Positions 42,150 to 50,541 of a DNA stretch of 64,000 bases are shown here, one piece after another. The position numbers were made by a program, and so were the translations under genes. The stretch is taken from NCBI GenBank assembly GCA_019415945.1, contig DXYF01000021.1, positions 4,981 through 68,980 on the forward strand, read 5' to 3'. A model generated the notes under the pieces. It worked only from the letters and a program-made list of their open reading frames with translations, was not told the DNA's origin and searched no databases. How positions within the stretch are numbered: the stretch's first letter is position 1; each line of letters begins with the position of its first letter. This DNA is from Clostridiales bacterium (GTDB lineage: Bacteria > Bacillota > Clostridia > Oscillospirales > Acutalibacteraceae).

Positions 42150-42390
42150 TTAAACCTTACAATATACCGCATCATCAACACCTACAAGTATTCCGTCAAC
42201 ATTTTCTGCTTTCGCTAACTTTTCCAACGCGTCAACATTAACCGCGTTCACATCATATGATTTTGAAGCGAAAGGTTTTGCGTATGCATTAGGATCATAA
42301 TCAGTCACTATTGTGTACAAACCCATTTCATTTGCTTTTTATTAAGCTGACAGTTTCAGGCTTTGCTCCCAAAATCAGCACTTTTTTCAT
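42150..42390 (-). pseudogene. Remnant of a second ATP-grasp gene, frameshifted and truncated
   Basis: From ATG 42390 the frame reads MKKVLILGAKPETVSLIK, then stops at TGA after KSK; reading one base over continues as NEMGLYTIVTDYDPNAYAK, PFASKSYDVNAV and VDGILVGVDDAVYCKV before a stop at 42150. This is the N-terminal (pre-ATP-grasp) domain of a carbamoyl-phosphate-synthase-like ligase; the ATP-grasp domain is missing. It lies directly upstream of the intact ATP-grasp gene and shows that the locus once carried another ligase. Confidence 0.75.
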
Positions 42391-42437
42391 CAAAATTTCT
42401 AATATAATTTATTTCTCCATAGGAAATAGTTGTTTCA

Positions 42438-43649
42438 TCACTTGTTGTAGTTGAAAAAATCTCTCAAAATTATCAAAGGATATATTAATCTTTTAATAAC
42501 TAAATGAGAACTTTGCGGATTTTTTTTAAAATCAAAATATTCATCGTAATTATGTGAATCATATATATACTCAATATGCTTTTCATAATCTTTTTTCGAG
42601 ATATCATAAGTGTCTCTCGGAACAAAAAAATATTCACCTTTTTTGCCTATTTTTTCATGTATTTTTTTTATCAATACATTGTTTAACTCTTCATCAAATG
42701 TATGAAAATTTCCATTTGAAAACAATGTGGTATCCACTGTATATCCCAAAATACCGCTTGACATGCACTCAGCTGCGTCAGCTACTATTGTAGGAACACC
42801 TTCTCTTGCTGAAATACTTGCACAACCGGCACCCGCAATGATGGTATCTACACAGGAAAAAAAAGATTTTGGTATAGGATGCATAAAACCTAATTCAACA
42901 ACATTTATATTTTCAATATGATTCAAGTTTGATACTGAATTAATCTTGCCTAAAACAATAAAATTTATTTTTTTATCCAAATTATTTAAGGCAAACCTAC
43001 GCACACCGTTGACAATATTTTCACAATATTGCTTATCTCTACCTACATAACCAATGTTATAATCTCCTCTTTGTATTTTACTGATTTGCTCGTTTTCCAC
43101 ATCAGCTACAGAACCGTTATTAGCAGCCCTCAAAACATAATCATCACTTACGGGGACATCTTTGTAACCTTGAAACAATCTTTTCATTGAAGTTTTGTGT
43201 ATTCCGGCAACTTCCTTCTTCAAATACTTATAATACAAAAACTCTTTTGCGACTGACTTTTCTAATTGTTCATCAAGCAAAAAACAGAGGTGCCTTGCAT
43301 GCAGCCTTTCAGCCAAAAGTTCTCCCCATTCTGCAAAATGATCTGTAGGTGATTCTATTATAACATCATCACCATCTGGAGCAATTATATCACTCATCCA
43401 TTTCAAAGTATGGCTTACTAATGGTTTAAATAAGTACTCTGGCCTATAAAACAATTCAAAACAACAATTCCCTTTAAATTTTTTCAAATTATTCCATGGG
43501 ATATACGGATTTTTATTAATCGATCTAAAATTAGGATAAAATACTATTGGCTCCCATCCGTTTCGCTCCAGGTATTGGACTTTAGAATCTACATAATTCT
43601 GTCCTCCGCCTTCACCGTTGCTATAACAAAAAATTACATATTTTCTCAT
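42438..43649 (-). CDS. Glycosyltransferase, GT-B fold (probable)
   Basis: A 403-residue protein. The start YVIFCYSNGEGGGQNYVDSK resembles the glycine-rich donor of GT4-type enzymes ('GGGQNY'), and the second half has IGYVGRDKQYCENIVNGVRR, VDTIIAGAGCASISAREGVP and TIVADAAECMSSGI, the nucleotide-sugar-binding half of a GT-B enzyme. The usual E-x7-E motif is replaced by S-A-R-E-G-V-P-T-I-V-A-D-A. Its donor and acceptor are unknown. The gene is AT-rich compared with the rml genes upstream. Confidence 0.68.
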   Translation of the reverse strand: MRKYVIFCYSNGEGGGQNYVDSKVQYLERNGWEPIVFYPNFRSINKNPYIPWNNLKKFKGNCCFELFYRPEYLFKPLVSHTLKWMSDIIAPDGDDVIIESPTDHFAEWGELLAERLHARHLCFLLDEQLEKSVAKEFLYYKYLKKEVAGIHKTSMKRLFQGYKDVPVSDDYVLRAANNGSVADVENEQISKIQRGDYNIGYVGRDKQYCENIVNGVRRFALNNLDKKINFIVLGKINSVSNLNHIENINVVELGFMHPIPKSFFSCVDTIIAGAGCASISAREGVPTIVADAAECMSSGILGYTVDTTLFSNGNFHTFDEELNNVLIKKIHEKIGKKGEYFFVPRDTYDISKKDYEKHIEYIYDSHNYDEYFDFKKNPQSSHLVIKRLIYPLIILRDFFNYNK

Positions 43650-43836
43650 TTTATGTCCTCATTAATTAATAAAATTTATCAATGATTCGGTTTAGTCACA
43701 TTCGTTTAACGCTACTAAATCAAACCAATAAAAAAATGACGAATTATAAGTTAAACACGCTAATAAAACTTTACTCGCAAATCTTATTTTTTATAAGCTA
43801 TCACTCAAAATCAATGAATTACTTTTTAATAAGCCA

Positions 43837-44394
43837 TTATCTATCAAACACAAAATCTCCGAATTTAGGGTTTACCTTGTCCTTTTCGGACAGTTTAATC
43901 TCATCAATGCCGTCAAGCGGCCACTCTATGCCGATTTCGGGATCGTTCCACATTATTCCGCCCTCGTCGTCGGGATGATAAAAATCAGTCACCTTATAGC
44001 AAAACTCCGCCGTGTCGCTCAGAACCAAAAAGCCGTGCGCAAATCCCTCGGGAACATAAAACTGCTTTTTGTTTTCTTCACTGAGCACTATTCCGTGCCA
44101 TTTGCCGAATGTCTTGCTGTTTTTTCTTAAATCAACCGCAACATCAAAAACCGAGCCTTTTATAACCCTGACAAGCTTCCCCTGAGGATATTTTTTCTGA
44201 TAGTGAAGCCCCCTGAGCACTCCTTTTGTGCTCATACTCTGGTTGTCCTGAACAAAAACCATATCAAGGCCCGCTTCGTGCATATCCTTTTGATTGTAGG
44301 TTTCCATAAAATATCCCCTGTTGTCGCCGTGCACCATAGGCTCAATTATGTAAAGCCCTTCTATATCGCATTTTGTTACCTTTATCTGTCCCAT
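43837..44394 (-). CDS. rmlC: dTDP-4-dehydrorhamnose 3,5-epimerase
   Basis: A 185-residue cupin enzyme, full length. FVQDNQSMSTKGVLRGLHYQ with the catalytic histidine, LVRVIKGSVFDVAVDLRKNS, and FYVPEGFAHGFLVLSDTAEF followed by CYKVTDFYHPDDEGGI are all family signatures. Third enzyme of dTDP-L-rhamnose synthesis, last gene of the rmlABDC group. Confidence 0.96.
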   Translation of the reverse strand: MGQIKVTKCDIEGLYIIEPMVHGDNRGYFMETYNQKDMHEAGLDMVFVQDNQSMSTKGVLRGLHYQKKYPQGKLVRVIKGSVFDVAVDLRKNSKTFGKWHGIVLSEENKKQFYVPEGFAHGFLVLSDTAEFCYKVTDFYHPDDEGGIMWNDPEIGIEWPLDGIDEIKLSEKDKVNPKFGDFVFDR

Positions 44395-44407
44395 ACTATA
44401 CCTCTTA

Positions 44408-45310
44408 TTAAAACTCTGTTTTCTCTAAATATCTCTTTAATGCGTCCTGCCAGGTCGGAAGCGGTTTAAATCCGTTTTGTAAAAGCTTTGATTTATCAAG
44501 CCTGCTGTTAAACGGTCTTACTGCTTTTGACACACCGTATTCCTCTGTAGTAACAGGCAAAACTTTTGTCGAATAGCCCGCCTGTTTAAATATCTCTGCG
44601 GCAAAATCATACCACGAGATATAACCGCCCTCGTTAGTTGCGTGATAATAACCGTATTTTTCACTTTCAAGCATATCCACGAGAAGTCTTGAAAGGTCAT
44701 ATGTGTAAGTCGGCGTTCCGATCTGATCGCACACAACCTTTAAAGTATCGAACTTTTTGCCGATTCTAAGCATTGTCTTTACAAAGTTAGAGCCGTTTTC
44801 GCCGAATACCCACGCAATGCGGACAATAAAATACTTTTCAAGTATTTCCGATACCGCAAGCTCACCTTCAAGTTTTGTCTGACCGTAAACATTAAGCGGT
44901 GCATACTCCTTGCAATCAGCATGCCACGGCTCATCTCCCTGACCGTTAAAAACATAATCGGTAGAAATGTAAATCATCTTAGCGTCCACCGCTTTGCAAG
45001 CCCGTGCAATATTTTTTGTGCCGTCGGTGTTTATCGCCCTTACAAGCTCTTTTTTATCGCTGTCTTCTGCATCATCAACCGCTGTCCACGCCGCACAATG
45101 CACTACTGCATCGGGGTTTACATCCGCTATAGCCTTGCTTACTGCGTCCTTGTCCGTTATATCCATGCCGATATATTCCGTCATACCGACACAGTTCCCG
45201 CTGTATTCCAAAGCTAAATCCGAACCGATAGCTTCATTTCCCCGCTTTGCAAGCTCGTTTATAACATCATGACCGAGCTGCCCGTTTACGCCCGTAACTA
45301 AAACCTTCAT
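44408..45310 (-). CDS. rmlD: dTDP-4-dehydrorhamnose reductase
   Basis: A 300-residue short-chain dehydrogenase. VLVTGVNGQLGHDVINELAK is the NADPH motif, ISTDYVFNGQGDEPW and the YGQTKLEGE motif carry the catalytic tyrosine and lysine, and RIAWVFGENGSNFVKTML the substrate region. Makes dTDP-L-rhamnose. Overlaps the rmlB stop by four bases. Confidence 0.95.
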   Translation of the reverse strand: MKVLVTGVNGQLGHDVINELAKRGNEAIGSDLALEYSGNCVGMTEYIGMDITDKDAVSKAIADVNPDAVVHCAAWTAVDDAEDSDKKELVRAINTDGTKNIARACKAVDAKMIYISTDYVFNGQGDEPWHADCKEYAPLNVYGQTKLEGELAVSEILEKYFIVRIAWVFGENGSNFVKTMLRIGKKFDTLKVVCDQIGTPTYTYDLSRLLVDMLESEKYGYYHATNEGGYISWYDFAAEIFKQAGYSTKVLPVTTEEYGVSKAVRPFNSRLDKSKLLQNGFKPLPTWQDALKRYLEKTEF

Positions 45311-46329
45311 TTTCTGTCACCGTACATCTTTTCGTAATAGTTCTGATACTCGCCGCTTATGATTGTTTCCCACCACTCGCGGTTGTCAAGATACCACTGA
45401 ATAGTCTTTTTGATACCGTCTTTAAACTTTGTTTCGGGAAGCCAGCCAAGCTCGTTGTGAATCTTTGTCGGGTCTATCGCATAACGCATATCGTGACCTT
45501 TTCTGTCGGCAACATATGTTATAAGACTCTCAGGCTTGTTAAGTTCCTTGCAGATAATCTTTACTATGTCAATATTAGCCATCTCGTTGTGACCGCCGAT
45601 ATTATAAACCTCGCCTACTCTGCCCTTGTGAATAATAAGGTCGATAGCCTTGCAATGATCCTCAACATACAGCCAGTCACGAACATTCAAACCCTCGCCG
45701 TAAACAGGAAGAGGCTTATCGCCCAGTGCATTTGCAATCATAAGAGGAATAAGCTTTTCGGGGAAATGATATGGTCCGTAGTTATTTGAGCAGCGGCTTA
45801 TCGTGACGGGCAATCCGTATGTTCTGTGGTATGCAAGCACCAAAAGGTCCGCACCCGCCTTTGATGAAGAATAGGGACTGCTTGTGTGAATCGGCGTTTC
45901 TTCGGTGAAAAACAAGTCGGGTCTGTCGAGCGGCAAATCACCGTAAACCTCATCGGTTGAAACCTGATGATAACGGGTGATACCGTACTTTCTGCACGCG
46001 TCCATAAGGACCGCGGTGCCCTTAATGTTTGTATCAAGGAAAATCTCGGGATTTTCAATTGAGCGGTCAACATGACTTTCTGCCGCAAAATTTACAACCA
46101 TATCGGGCTTTTCTTCCTCAAAAAGCTTGTAAACCGCATCTCTGTCGCATATGTCGGCCTTTACAAATCTGAAATTCTTGTTATCCATTACAGGTGCAAG
46201 CGTTGAGAGGTTGCCTGCATATGTGAGCTTATCAAGACAAATAATCCTGTAGTCAGGATATTTTTTTAACATGTGAAATACAAAATTCGAGCCGATAAAA
46301 CCTGCTCCGCCTGTTACAATAATATTCAT
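45307..46329 (-). CDS. rmlB: dTDP-glucose 4,6-dehydratase
   Basis: A 340-residue enzyme. VTGGAGFIGSNFVFHMLKKY binds NAD; AESHVDRSIENPEIFLDTN, VSTDEVYGDLPLD and YSSSKAGADLLVLAYHRTYG (catalytic YxxxK) are signatures of RmlB. Converts dTDP-glucose to the 4-keto-6-deoxy intermediate, which could also feed the DegT aminotransferase at 37362. Confidence 0.96.
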   Translation of the reverse strand: MNIIVTGGAGFIGSNFVFHMLKKYPDYRIICLDKLTYAGNLSTLAPVMDNKNFRFVKADICDRDAVYKLFEEEKPDMVVNFAAESHVDRSIENPEIFLDTNIKGTAVLMDACRKYGITRYHQVSTDEVYGDLPLDRPDLFFTEETPIHTSSPYSSSKAGADLLVLAYHRTYGLPVTISRCSNNYGPYHFPEKLIPLMIANALGDKPLPVYGEGLNVRDWLYVEDHCKAIDLIIHKGRVGEVYNIGGHNEMANIDIVKIICKELNKPESLITYVADRKGHDMRYAIDPTKIHNELGWLPETKFKDGIKKTIQWYLDNREWWETIISGEYQNYYEKMYGDRK

Positions 46330-46347
46330 AATTATTCTCCCTTTACA

Positions 46348-47244
46348 TCAGCCTAATGTATCAATATATTTTCCGTCAAGCACATCCATAAGATACTGTC
46401 CGTACTGATTTTTCTTAACTTCCTCATAAACCTTTAGGACATCATCTCTTGTTATCCAGCCGTTGAGATATGCAATTTCCTCAAGGCAGGCAATTTTCCT
46501 GTGCTGATGAGTTTCAACCGTTTTTACGAAATTTGTCGCTTCAACCAAGCTTTCGTGAGTACCCGTGTCAAGCCAAGTAAAACCTCTGCCCAAAAGCTCA
46601 ACATTAAGCTTGCCTTTTTCAAGGTAAATCCTGTTGAGGTCTGTTATTTCAAGCTCGCCTCTCTTTGACGGCTTGAGCTTTTTTGCATACTCAACCACCA
46701 TGTTATCGTAGAAATAAAGTCCTGTAACACAGTAATTGCTCTTTGGCTTTTCGGGCTTTTCTTCAATAGACACAGCTTTTCCGTCTTTGTTAAACTCCAC
46801 AATCCCGAAACGCTCGGGGTCGTCCACATAATAACCGAAAACCGTTGCGCCTTTGCCCGTCTCAGCGTTTTGAACAGCAGATTTAAGGCACTTTTTAAGT
46901 CCGTTGCCCTCAAAGATATTATCTCCCAGAACCATCGCGACACAATCGTCGCCGATAAAATCCGCCCCGATAATAAACGCCTGTGCAAGTCCGTCAGGTG
47001 ACGGCTGAACCGCATATGTAAGATTAACACCGAACTGATTGCCGCTGCCGAGCAAATCCTTAAAGCGTGGTGTATCCTGCGGCGTTGAAATTATGAGAAT
47101 ATCTCTGATACCCGCATTCATGAGCACCGACATAGGATAATAAATCATCGGTTTGTCATAAATGGGCAAAAGCTGTTTGCTAGTCACCTTGGTAAGGGGG
47201 TAAAGACGAGTCCCCGAACCGCCTGCAAGAATAATACCCTTCAT
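46348..47244 (-). CDS. rmlA: Glucose-1-phosphate thymidylyltransferase
   Basis: A 298-residue nucleotidyltransferase. GIILAGGSGTRLYPLTKVTS is the dTTP-binding loop, SKQLLPIYDKPMIYYPMSVL the second signature and FGIVEFNKDGKAVSIEEKP the sugar-phosphate region. First enzyme of dTDP-rhamnose synthesis. Start ATG 47244, no clear promoter in the 19-base gap to the upstream gene, so it belongs to the long operon. Confidence 0.96.
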   Translation of the reverse strand: MKGIILAGGSGTRLYPLTKVTSKQLLPIYDKPMIYYPMSVLMNAGIRDILIISTPQDTPRFKDLLGSGNQFGVNLTYAVQPSPDGLAQAFIIGADFIGDDCVAMVLGDNIFEGNGLKKCLKSAVQNAETGKGATVFGYYVDDPERFGIVEFNKDGKAVSIEEKPEKPKSNYCVTGLYFYDNMVVEYAKKLKPSKRGELEITDLNRIYLEKGKLNVELLGRGFTWLDTGTHESLVEATNFVKTVETHQHRKIACLEEIAYLNGWITRDDVLKVYEEVKKNQYGQYLMDVLDGKYIDTLG

Positions 47245-47263
47245 AAATATTTATCCCCTCTTT

Positions 47264-48202
47264 TTATTTAATTTTAATAAAATCATCATTGTTAAGTAAG
47301 TCAGATTTTAACTCACTATTAAACCACCTATCCGGTGCTACAATAATTTTTTTTTCGTTAGAACTTAAGTACTGTGCCCACCAACTAAAAGTGCTATTAG
47401 AAATAACAAAATGTTTACATGAATACATGAGTCTGAGCTTTTCCCAAACAGGATCATTCCCCTCCTCAAATATCACAGGATACTTAAATTTAACATTTTT
47501 CCTTATCCAGTCCACATCATTCGAAAAAATAAAAAAACGAGCATTAGGAACTTTAGATTTAATAATATCCATTCCATTCAAAAAATAATTCATATCACAA
47601 ACTTCATGAAATTTATTTCCTACGAAGTCTCCTCTTCTTATCGTCACACAAACTGATTCTGAGTTTTCAATTTCGTAATACAATTTAGAATTATGTGCAA
47701 GTCTTTTGTTTTTTGGGGTAAATTCCTGTTTTATTAAATTTTGTATATTTGAAAAGTATTTTGTCGATTCATAGTATCCGCATAAAAATAAATTTTTATC
47801 TTTTTTTATATTATTTACATCAAAATTGTAAAAACCATTTTCATAAAAGTAAAAGCCGTATTTTTCACACTTTTTCAAAAAATTATTTTGGTAATACTGT
47901 ATATCAACTATTGATGAGTTATATGGAAAACCTTTTTCGTATCCTCTGTAAATCAAAAATTGATAAAAGCTCATATATTTTTTGTATTCACATACATCAG
48001 TTGATATGTAGCTTTTTGTATTAAAAAATTTTAAGCTATCCTCAAAACCACTCCCCGGTACATTTTTGTTTAAATCCATGACATAGTGCCAATCAATTAA
48101 AATATCTGTTTTTAATTTTTCCTGCAAAGCTCTTGCAAATGCGTACTGAAACATTTGGTTTCCCAAACGCCCCTTAATAGCCAAATAAATCAATATAATC
48201 AC
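47264..48202 (-). CDS. GT11-family glycosyltransferase (alpha-1,2-fucosyltransferase-like)
   Basis: A 312-residue enzyme. IKGRLGNQMFQYAFARALQE is the GT11 start motif, VCVTIRRGDFVGNKFHEVCD the H/R-x-R-x-G-D donor motif, and FVISNSTFSWWAQYLSS the third conserved block. Members add L-fucose (or possibly another 6-deoxy sugar) alpha-1,2 to galactose. No GDP-fucose genes are visible here, but rml genes are next door. The start is GTG 48202 overlapping the previous stop, or TTG nine bases later. Confidence 0.88.
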   Translation of the reverse strand: MIILIYLAIKGRLGNQMFQYAFARALQEKLKTDILIDWHYVMDLNKNVPGSGFEDSLKFFNTKSYISTDVCEYKKYMSFYQFLIYRGYEKGFPYNSSIVDIQYYQNNFLKKCEKYGFYFYENGFYNFDVNNIKKDKNLFLCGYYESTKYFSNIQNLIKQEFTPKNKRLAHNSKLYYEIENSESVCVTIRRGDFVGNKFHEVCDMNYFLNGMDIIKSKVPNARFFIFSNDVDWIRKNVKFKYPVIFEEGNDPVWEKLRLMYSCKHFVISNSTFSWWAQYLSSNEKKIIVAPDRWFNSELKSDLLNNDDFIKIK

Positions 48203-49371
48203 CCATCATATTTATTAGTTAATTTTGACTTAATCTTTAAACTCAATTTTTCAATAAATGTATAGTTATATTCTTTTAAATCGTTTTCAAACTTGTACTC
48301 ATTCTCGACTAACCGAATATTAAAAGCTTCCTTGCTTAAATAAAAGTTTTCTCTGTTTGGATTCTTTGGTACACTTGAACAGACCGCACTATTATACCAA
48401 ACTGACTTTTTTAAATTGACTCTTTTTCCGTGTGTATACATTTTCGCATACTTAAACAATTCTACGCCTTTTTTGGAATGAACCAGAACAAGAGATGTAC
48501 CTTTTTTGTCATTAAGCTCAGGATAAAAAGAAGAAACTCCCCAAAAATCAGCCAAAGTTATATCGCTGCACCTATCTATCGACGAAAACTTACACTCATA
48601 ACAAGAAGGTCTTGAATAAAGGCCGTTAACAAATCCCCTTATAAATTCATTTTCAAAATATTTACATTTGTATGAAGTATCATTATCAAAATCCACGAGG
48701 AATAGCGGAGACTCCCAACCAGTTTTTTTATCTCTGAAACAGATATTTTTAATCTTTCTTCCTTTTGAAATATATTTCTTATATTCGTCCCATATTTTAG
48801 GAGAAGGCACACTATGGCACGCTATGTCTTGCGTGTACAATCTATCATATGGTTTTTTCAGATATGAATGTAAGCCTGCTATTTGGCAAGGGGTTCCTGT
48901 AAATAAAACAAACCGCCCATCGTCGAGAAATCTCTTTGCTTCTTTATAGCTTTCACCAATTATACTTTGAACATATTTAGAGCCTCTGAATTTTTTGCAA
49001 TCCTCCATAGTTTCTGCGTATTTATGATGAACATTGAAATCATCATCAAATTCAGCTCCAAAAACTACGCCTTTCTTGACTTCTACTATGTATTTGCAAA
49101 GAACACAGAAAACTCCTCCGGAAGAACTGTTTAGTCTTACTTCATCATCCTTATTGTAACAACCAAAAGCTTTTGTCCGGTAAGAACTCTGAGGTTTATT
49201 TATTATCGGGCAGACATTTTCACATAAACCGCAATCAACACATTCTGCGGTATCCACTTTAGGGTATAAAAAACCTTCATTATCGCTGACCATAGTAATA
49301 CATCTTTTAGGACATACATTTGCACAAGCTGAACAACCGCAACAATGGCTTTTATTATGAAGATTAATCAT
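48199..49371 (-). CDS. FrhB-like iron-sulfur protein (F420 hydrogenase beta-subunit family)
   Basis: A 390-residue protein. The N-terminal ~60 residues hold two [4Fe-4S] motifs (CCGCSACANVCPKRCI and CVDCGLCENVCP), then the FrhB N- and C-terminal domains with SSGGVFCVLCKYIVEVKKG, FRGSKYVQSIIGESYKEAKR and VLFTGTPCQIAGLHSYLKK, plus further conserved cysteines (RPSCYECKFSSIDRCSDITL). The family reduces F420 or related flavins in archaea; bacterial copies in glycan loci are next to pyruvyl transferases but have no proven role. Overlaps both neighbours by four bases. Confidence 0.85.
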   Translation of the reverse strand: MINLHNKSHCCGCSACANVCPKRCITMVSDNEGFLYPKVDTAECVDCGLCENVCPIINKPQSSYRTKAFGCYNKDDEVRLNSSSGGVFCVLCKYIVEVKKGVVFGAEFDDDFNVHHKYAETMEDCKKFRGSKYVQSIIGESYKEAKRFLDDGRFVLFTGTPCQIAGLHSYLKKPYDRLYTQDIACHSVPSPKIWDEYKKYISKGRKIKNICFRDKKTGWESPLFLVDFDNDTSYKCKYFENEFIRGFVNGLYSRPSCYECKFSSIDRCSDITLADFWGVSSFYPELNDKKGTSLVLVHSKKGVELFKYAKMYTHGKRVNLKKSVWYNSAVCSSVPKNPNRENFYLSKEAFNIRLVENEYKFENDLKEYNYTFIEKLSLKIKSKLTNKYDG

Positions 49372-50534
49372 AAATCACCTTTAATTAATAAATTTCTAAC
49401 CTTATCTCCTGCATCCAATGCTCTTTGGCAATATTCAGGCATATAATTCTCTAAATGGCTCTTAATCTTATTTTCGTTATTCATTAACCATTTGAAATTT
49501 TCAACCAATGCCGTATCGGTTTCCATGTCCTGCACCGGCACAACATAATTTTCATATGTGCCGAAAATATCATTCGCTATGCCTTTGGATTTTACGGAAT
49601 ATCCAATAACAAGCGTAGGAACACAGGTTGAGTAAGACGCAATTGAAACATGAGTCCTGGCTGTGATTACAAATCTACATTTTGATATATACCATTTAAG
49701 TTCCGAGCAATTACAATCATCAATCATAACTATTCTTCCGCTTGCTTTAAATTTTTCATACAATTTTTTTAGAGGCTTTCTATCATCGCTAAAATCATAA
49801 ACAACATGCGGTATCAGTGCGACTTTCATATCCGTTTTATTTAGAATATAATCCACTAACTTCTCGTATGATTTTTCAATTGTCCTGTTATTGCTGACAT
49901 ATTGTAAAATAAGCGGACTTAGATTAATTCCTACTGTATTTCCCGAAAAGTTCTTGTTCACGACTTCAGGTTTAATTGCATCTAATTGAAACGCAGGATC
50001 TGGTATCAAGTATGTATTCGGATTATATTTTTTTATTTCGTTATAACTAAATTTTTCTCTGGCAGTAATAATATCAAATTGAGCCAGTGCTTTCCTTATT
50101 ATTTCATTTTTCCTGATTTCTTCGGGTTCTACAGAACACCCCCATAATACAAGCTTAGCCTTTTTCTTTTTTATTTTTTGATCAATATAGTATAACTTAT
50201 CTACTCCCGAATAACAAAATAAATCGCCGCCTACAGATAAGCATACATCACAGCTTTTTAGGTTGTCATAAAACTTCTTCTTAGATTGTTGATAAAATAA
50301 TTTATCGTTTTTTTTAAGCTTTGCATTTATTTTCATATAAATGGATCTTAGTTTTCCGGGTGCAATATCTTCATCAAATTTTATATCAATTATTTTATCT
50401 AATCCATATACAGTATCCAGCTCAGGATTCATGGACCACAATTCAACATCTCTTTTAAGTATCTTTTTTGTAGATCTAACTATGGCCTCACAACCGTGAT
50501 TTAAGCATCCGCCATGATTATACAATTTAAACAA
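49368..50534 (-). CDS. Polysaccharide pyruvyl transferase family protein
   Basis: A 388-residue GT-B-like protein. HGGCLNHGCEAIVRSTKKIL at the N-terminus, VCLSVGGDLFCYSG in the middle and CRFVITARTHVSIASYSTCV near the C-terminus are the family's blocks. It probably adds a pyruvate ketal from phosphoenolpyruvate, giving the glycan negative charge. Coupled to the FrhB-like gene. Confidence 0.85.
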   Translation of the reverse strand: MFKLYNHGGCLNHGCEAIVRSTKKILKRDVELWSMNPELDTVYGLDKIIDIKFDEDIAPGKLRSIYMKINAKLKKNDKLFYQQSKKKFYDNLKSCDVCLSVGGDLFCYSGVDKLYYIDQKIKKKKAKLVLWGCSVEPEEIRKNEIIRKALAQFDIITAREKFSYNEIKKYNPNTYLIPDPAFQLDAIKPEVVNKNFSGNTVGINLSPLILQYVSNNRTIEKSYEKLVDYILNKTDMKVALIPHVVYDFSDDRKPLKKLYEKFKASGRIVMIDDCNCSELKWYISKCRFVITARTHVSIASYSTCVPTLVIGYSVKSKGIANDIFGTYENYVVPVQDMETDTALVENFKWLMNNENKIKSHLENYMPEYCQRALDAGDKVRNLLIKGDL

Positions 50535-50541
50535 AAACTAT

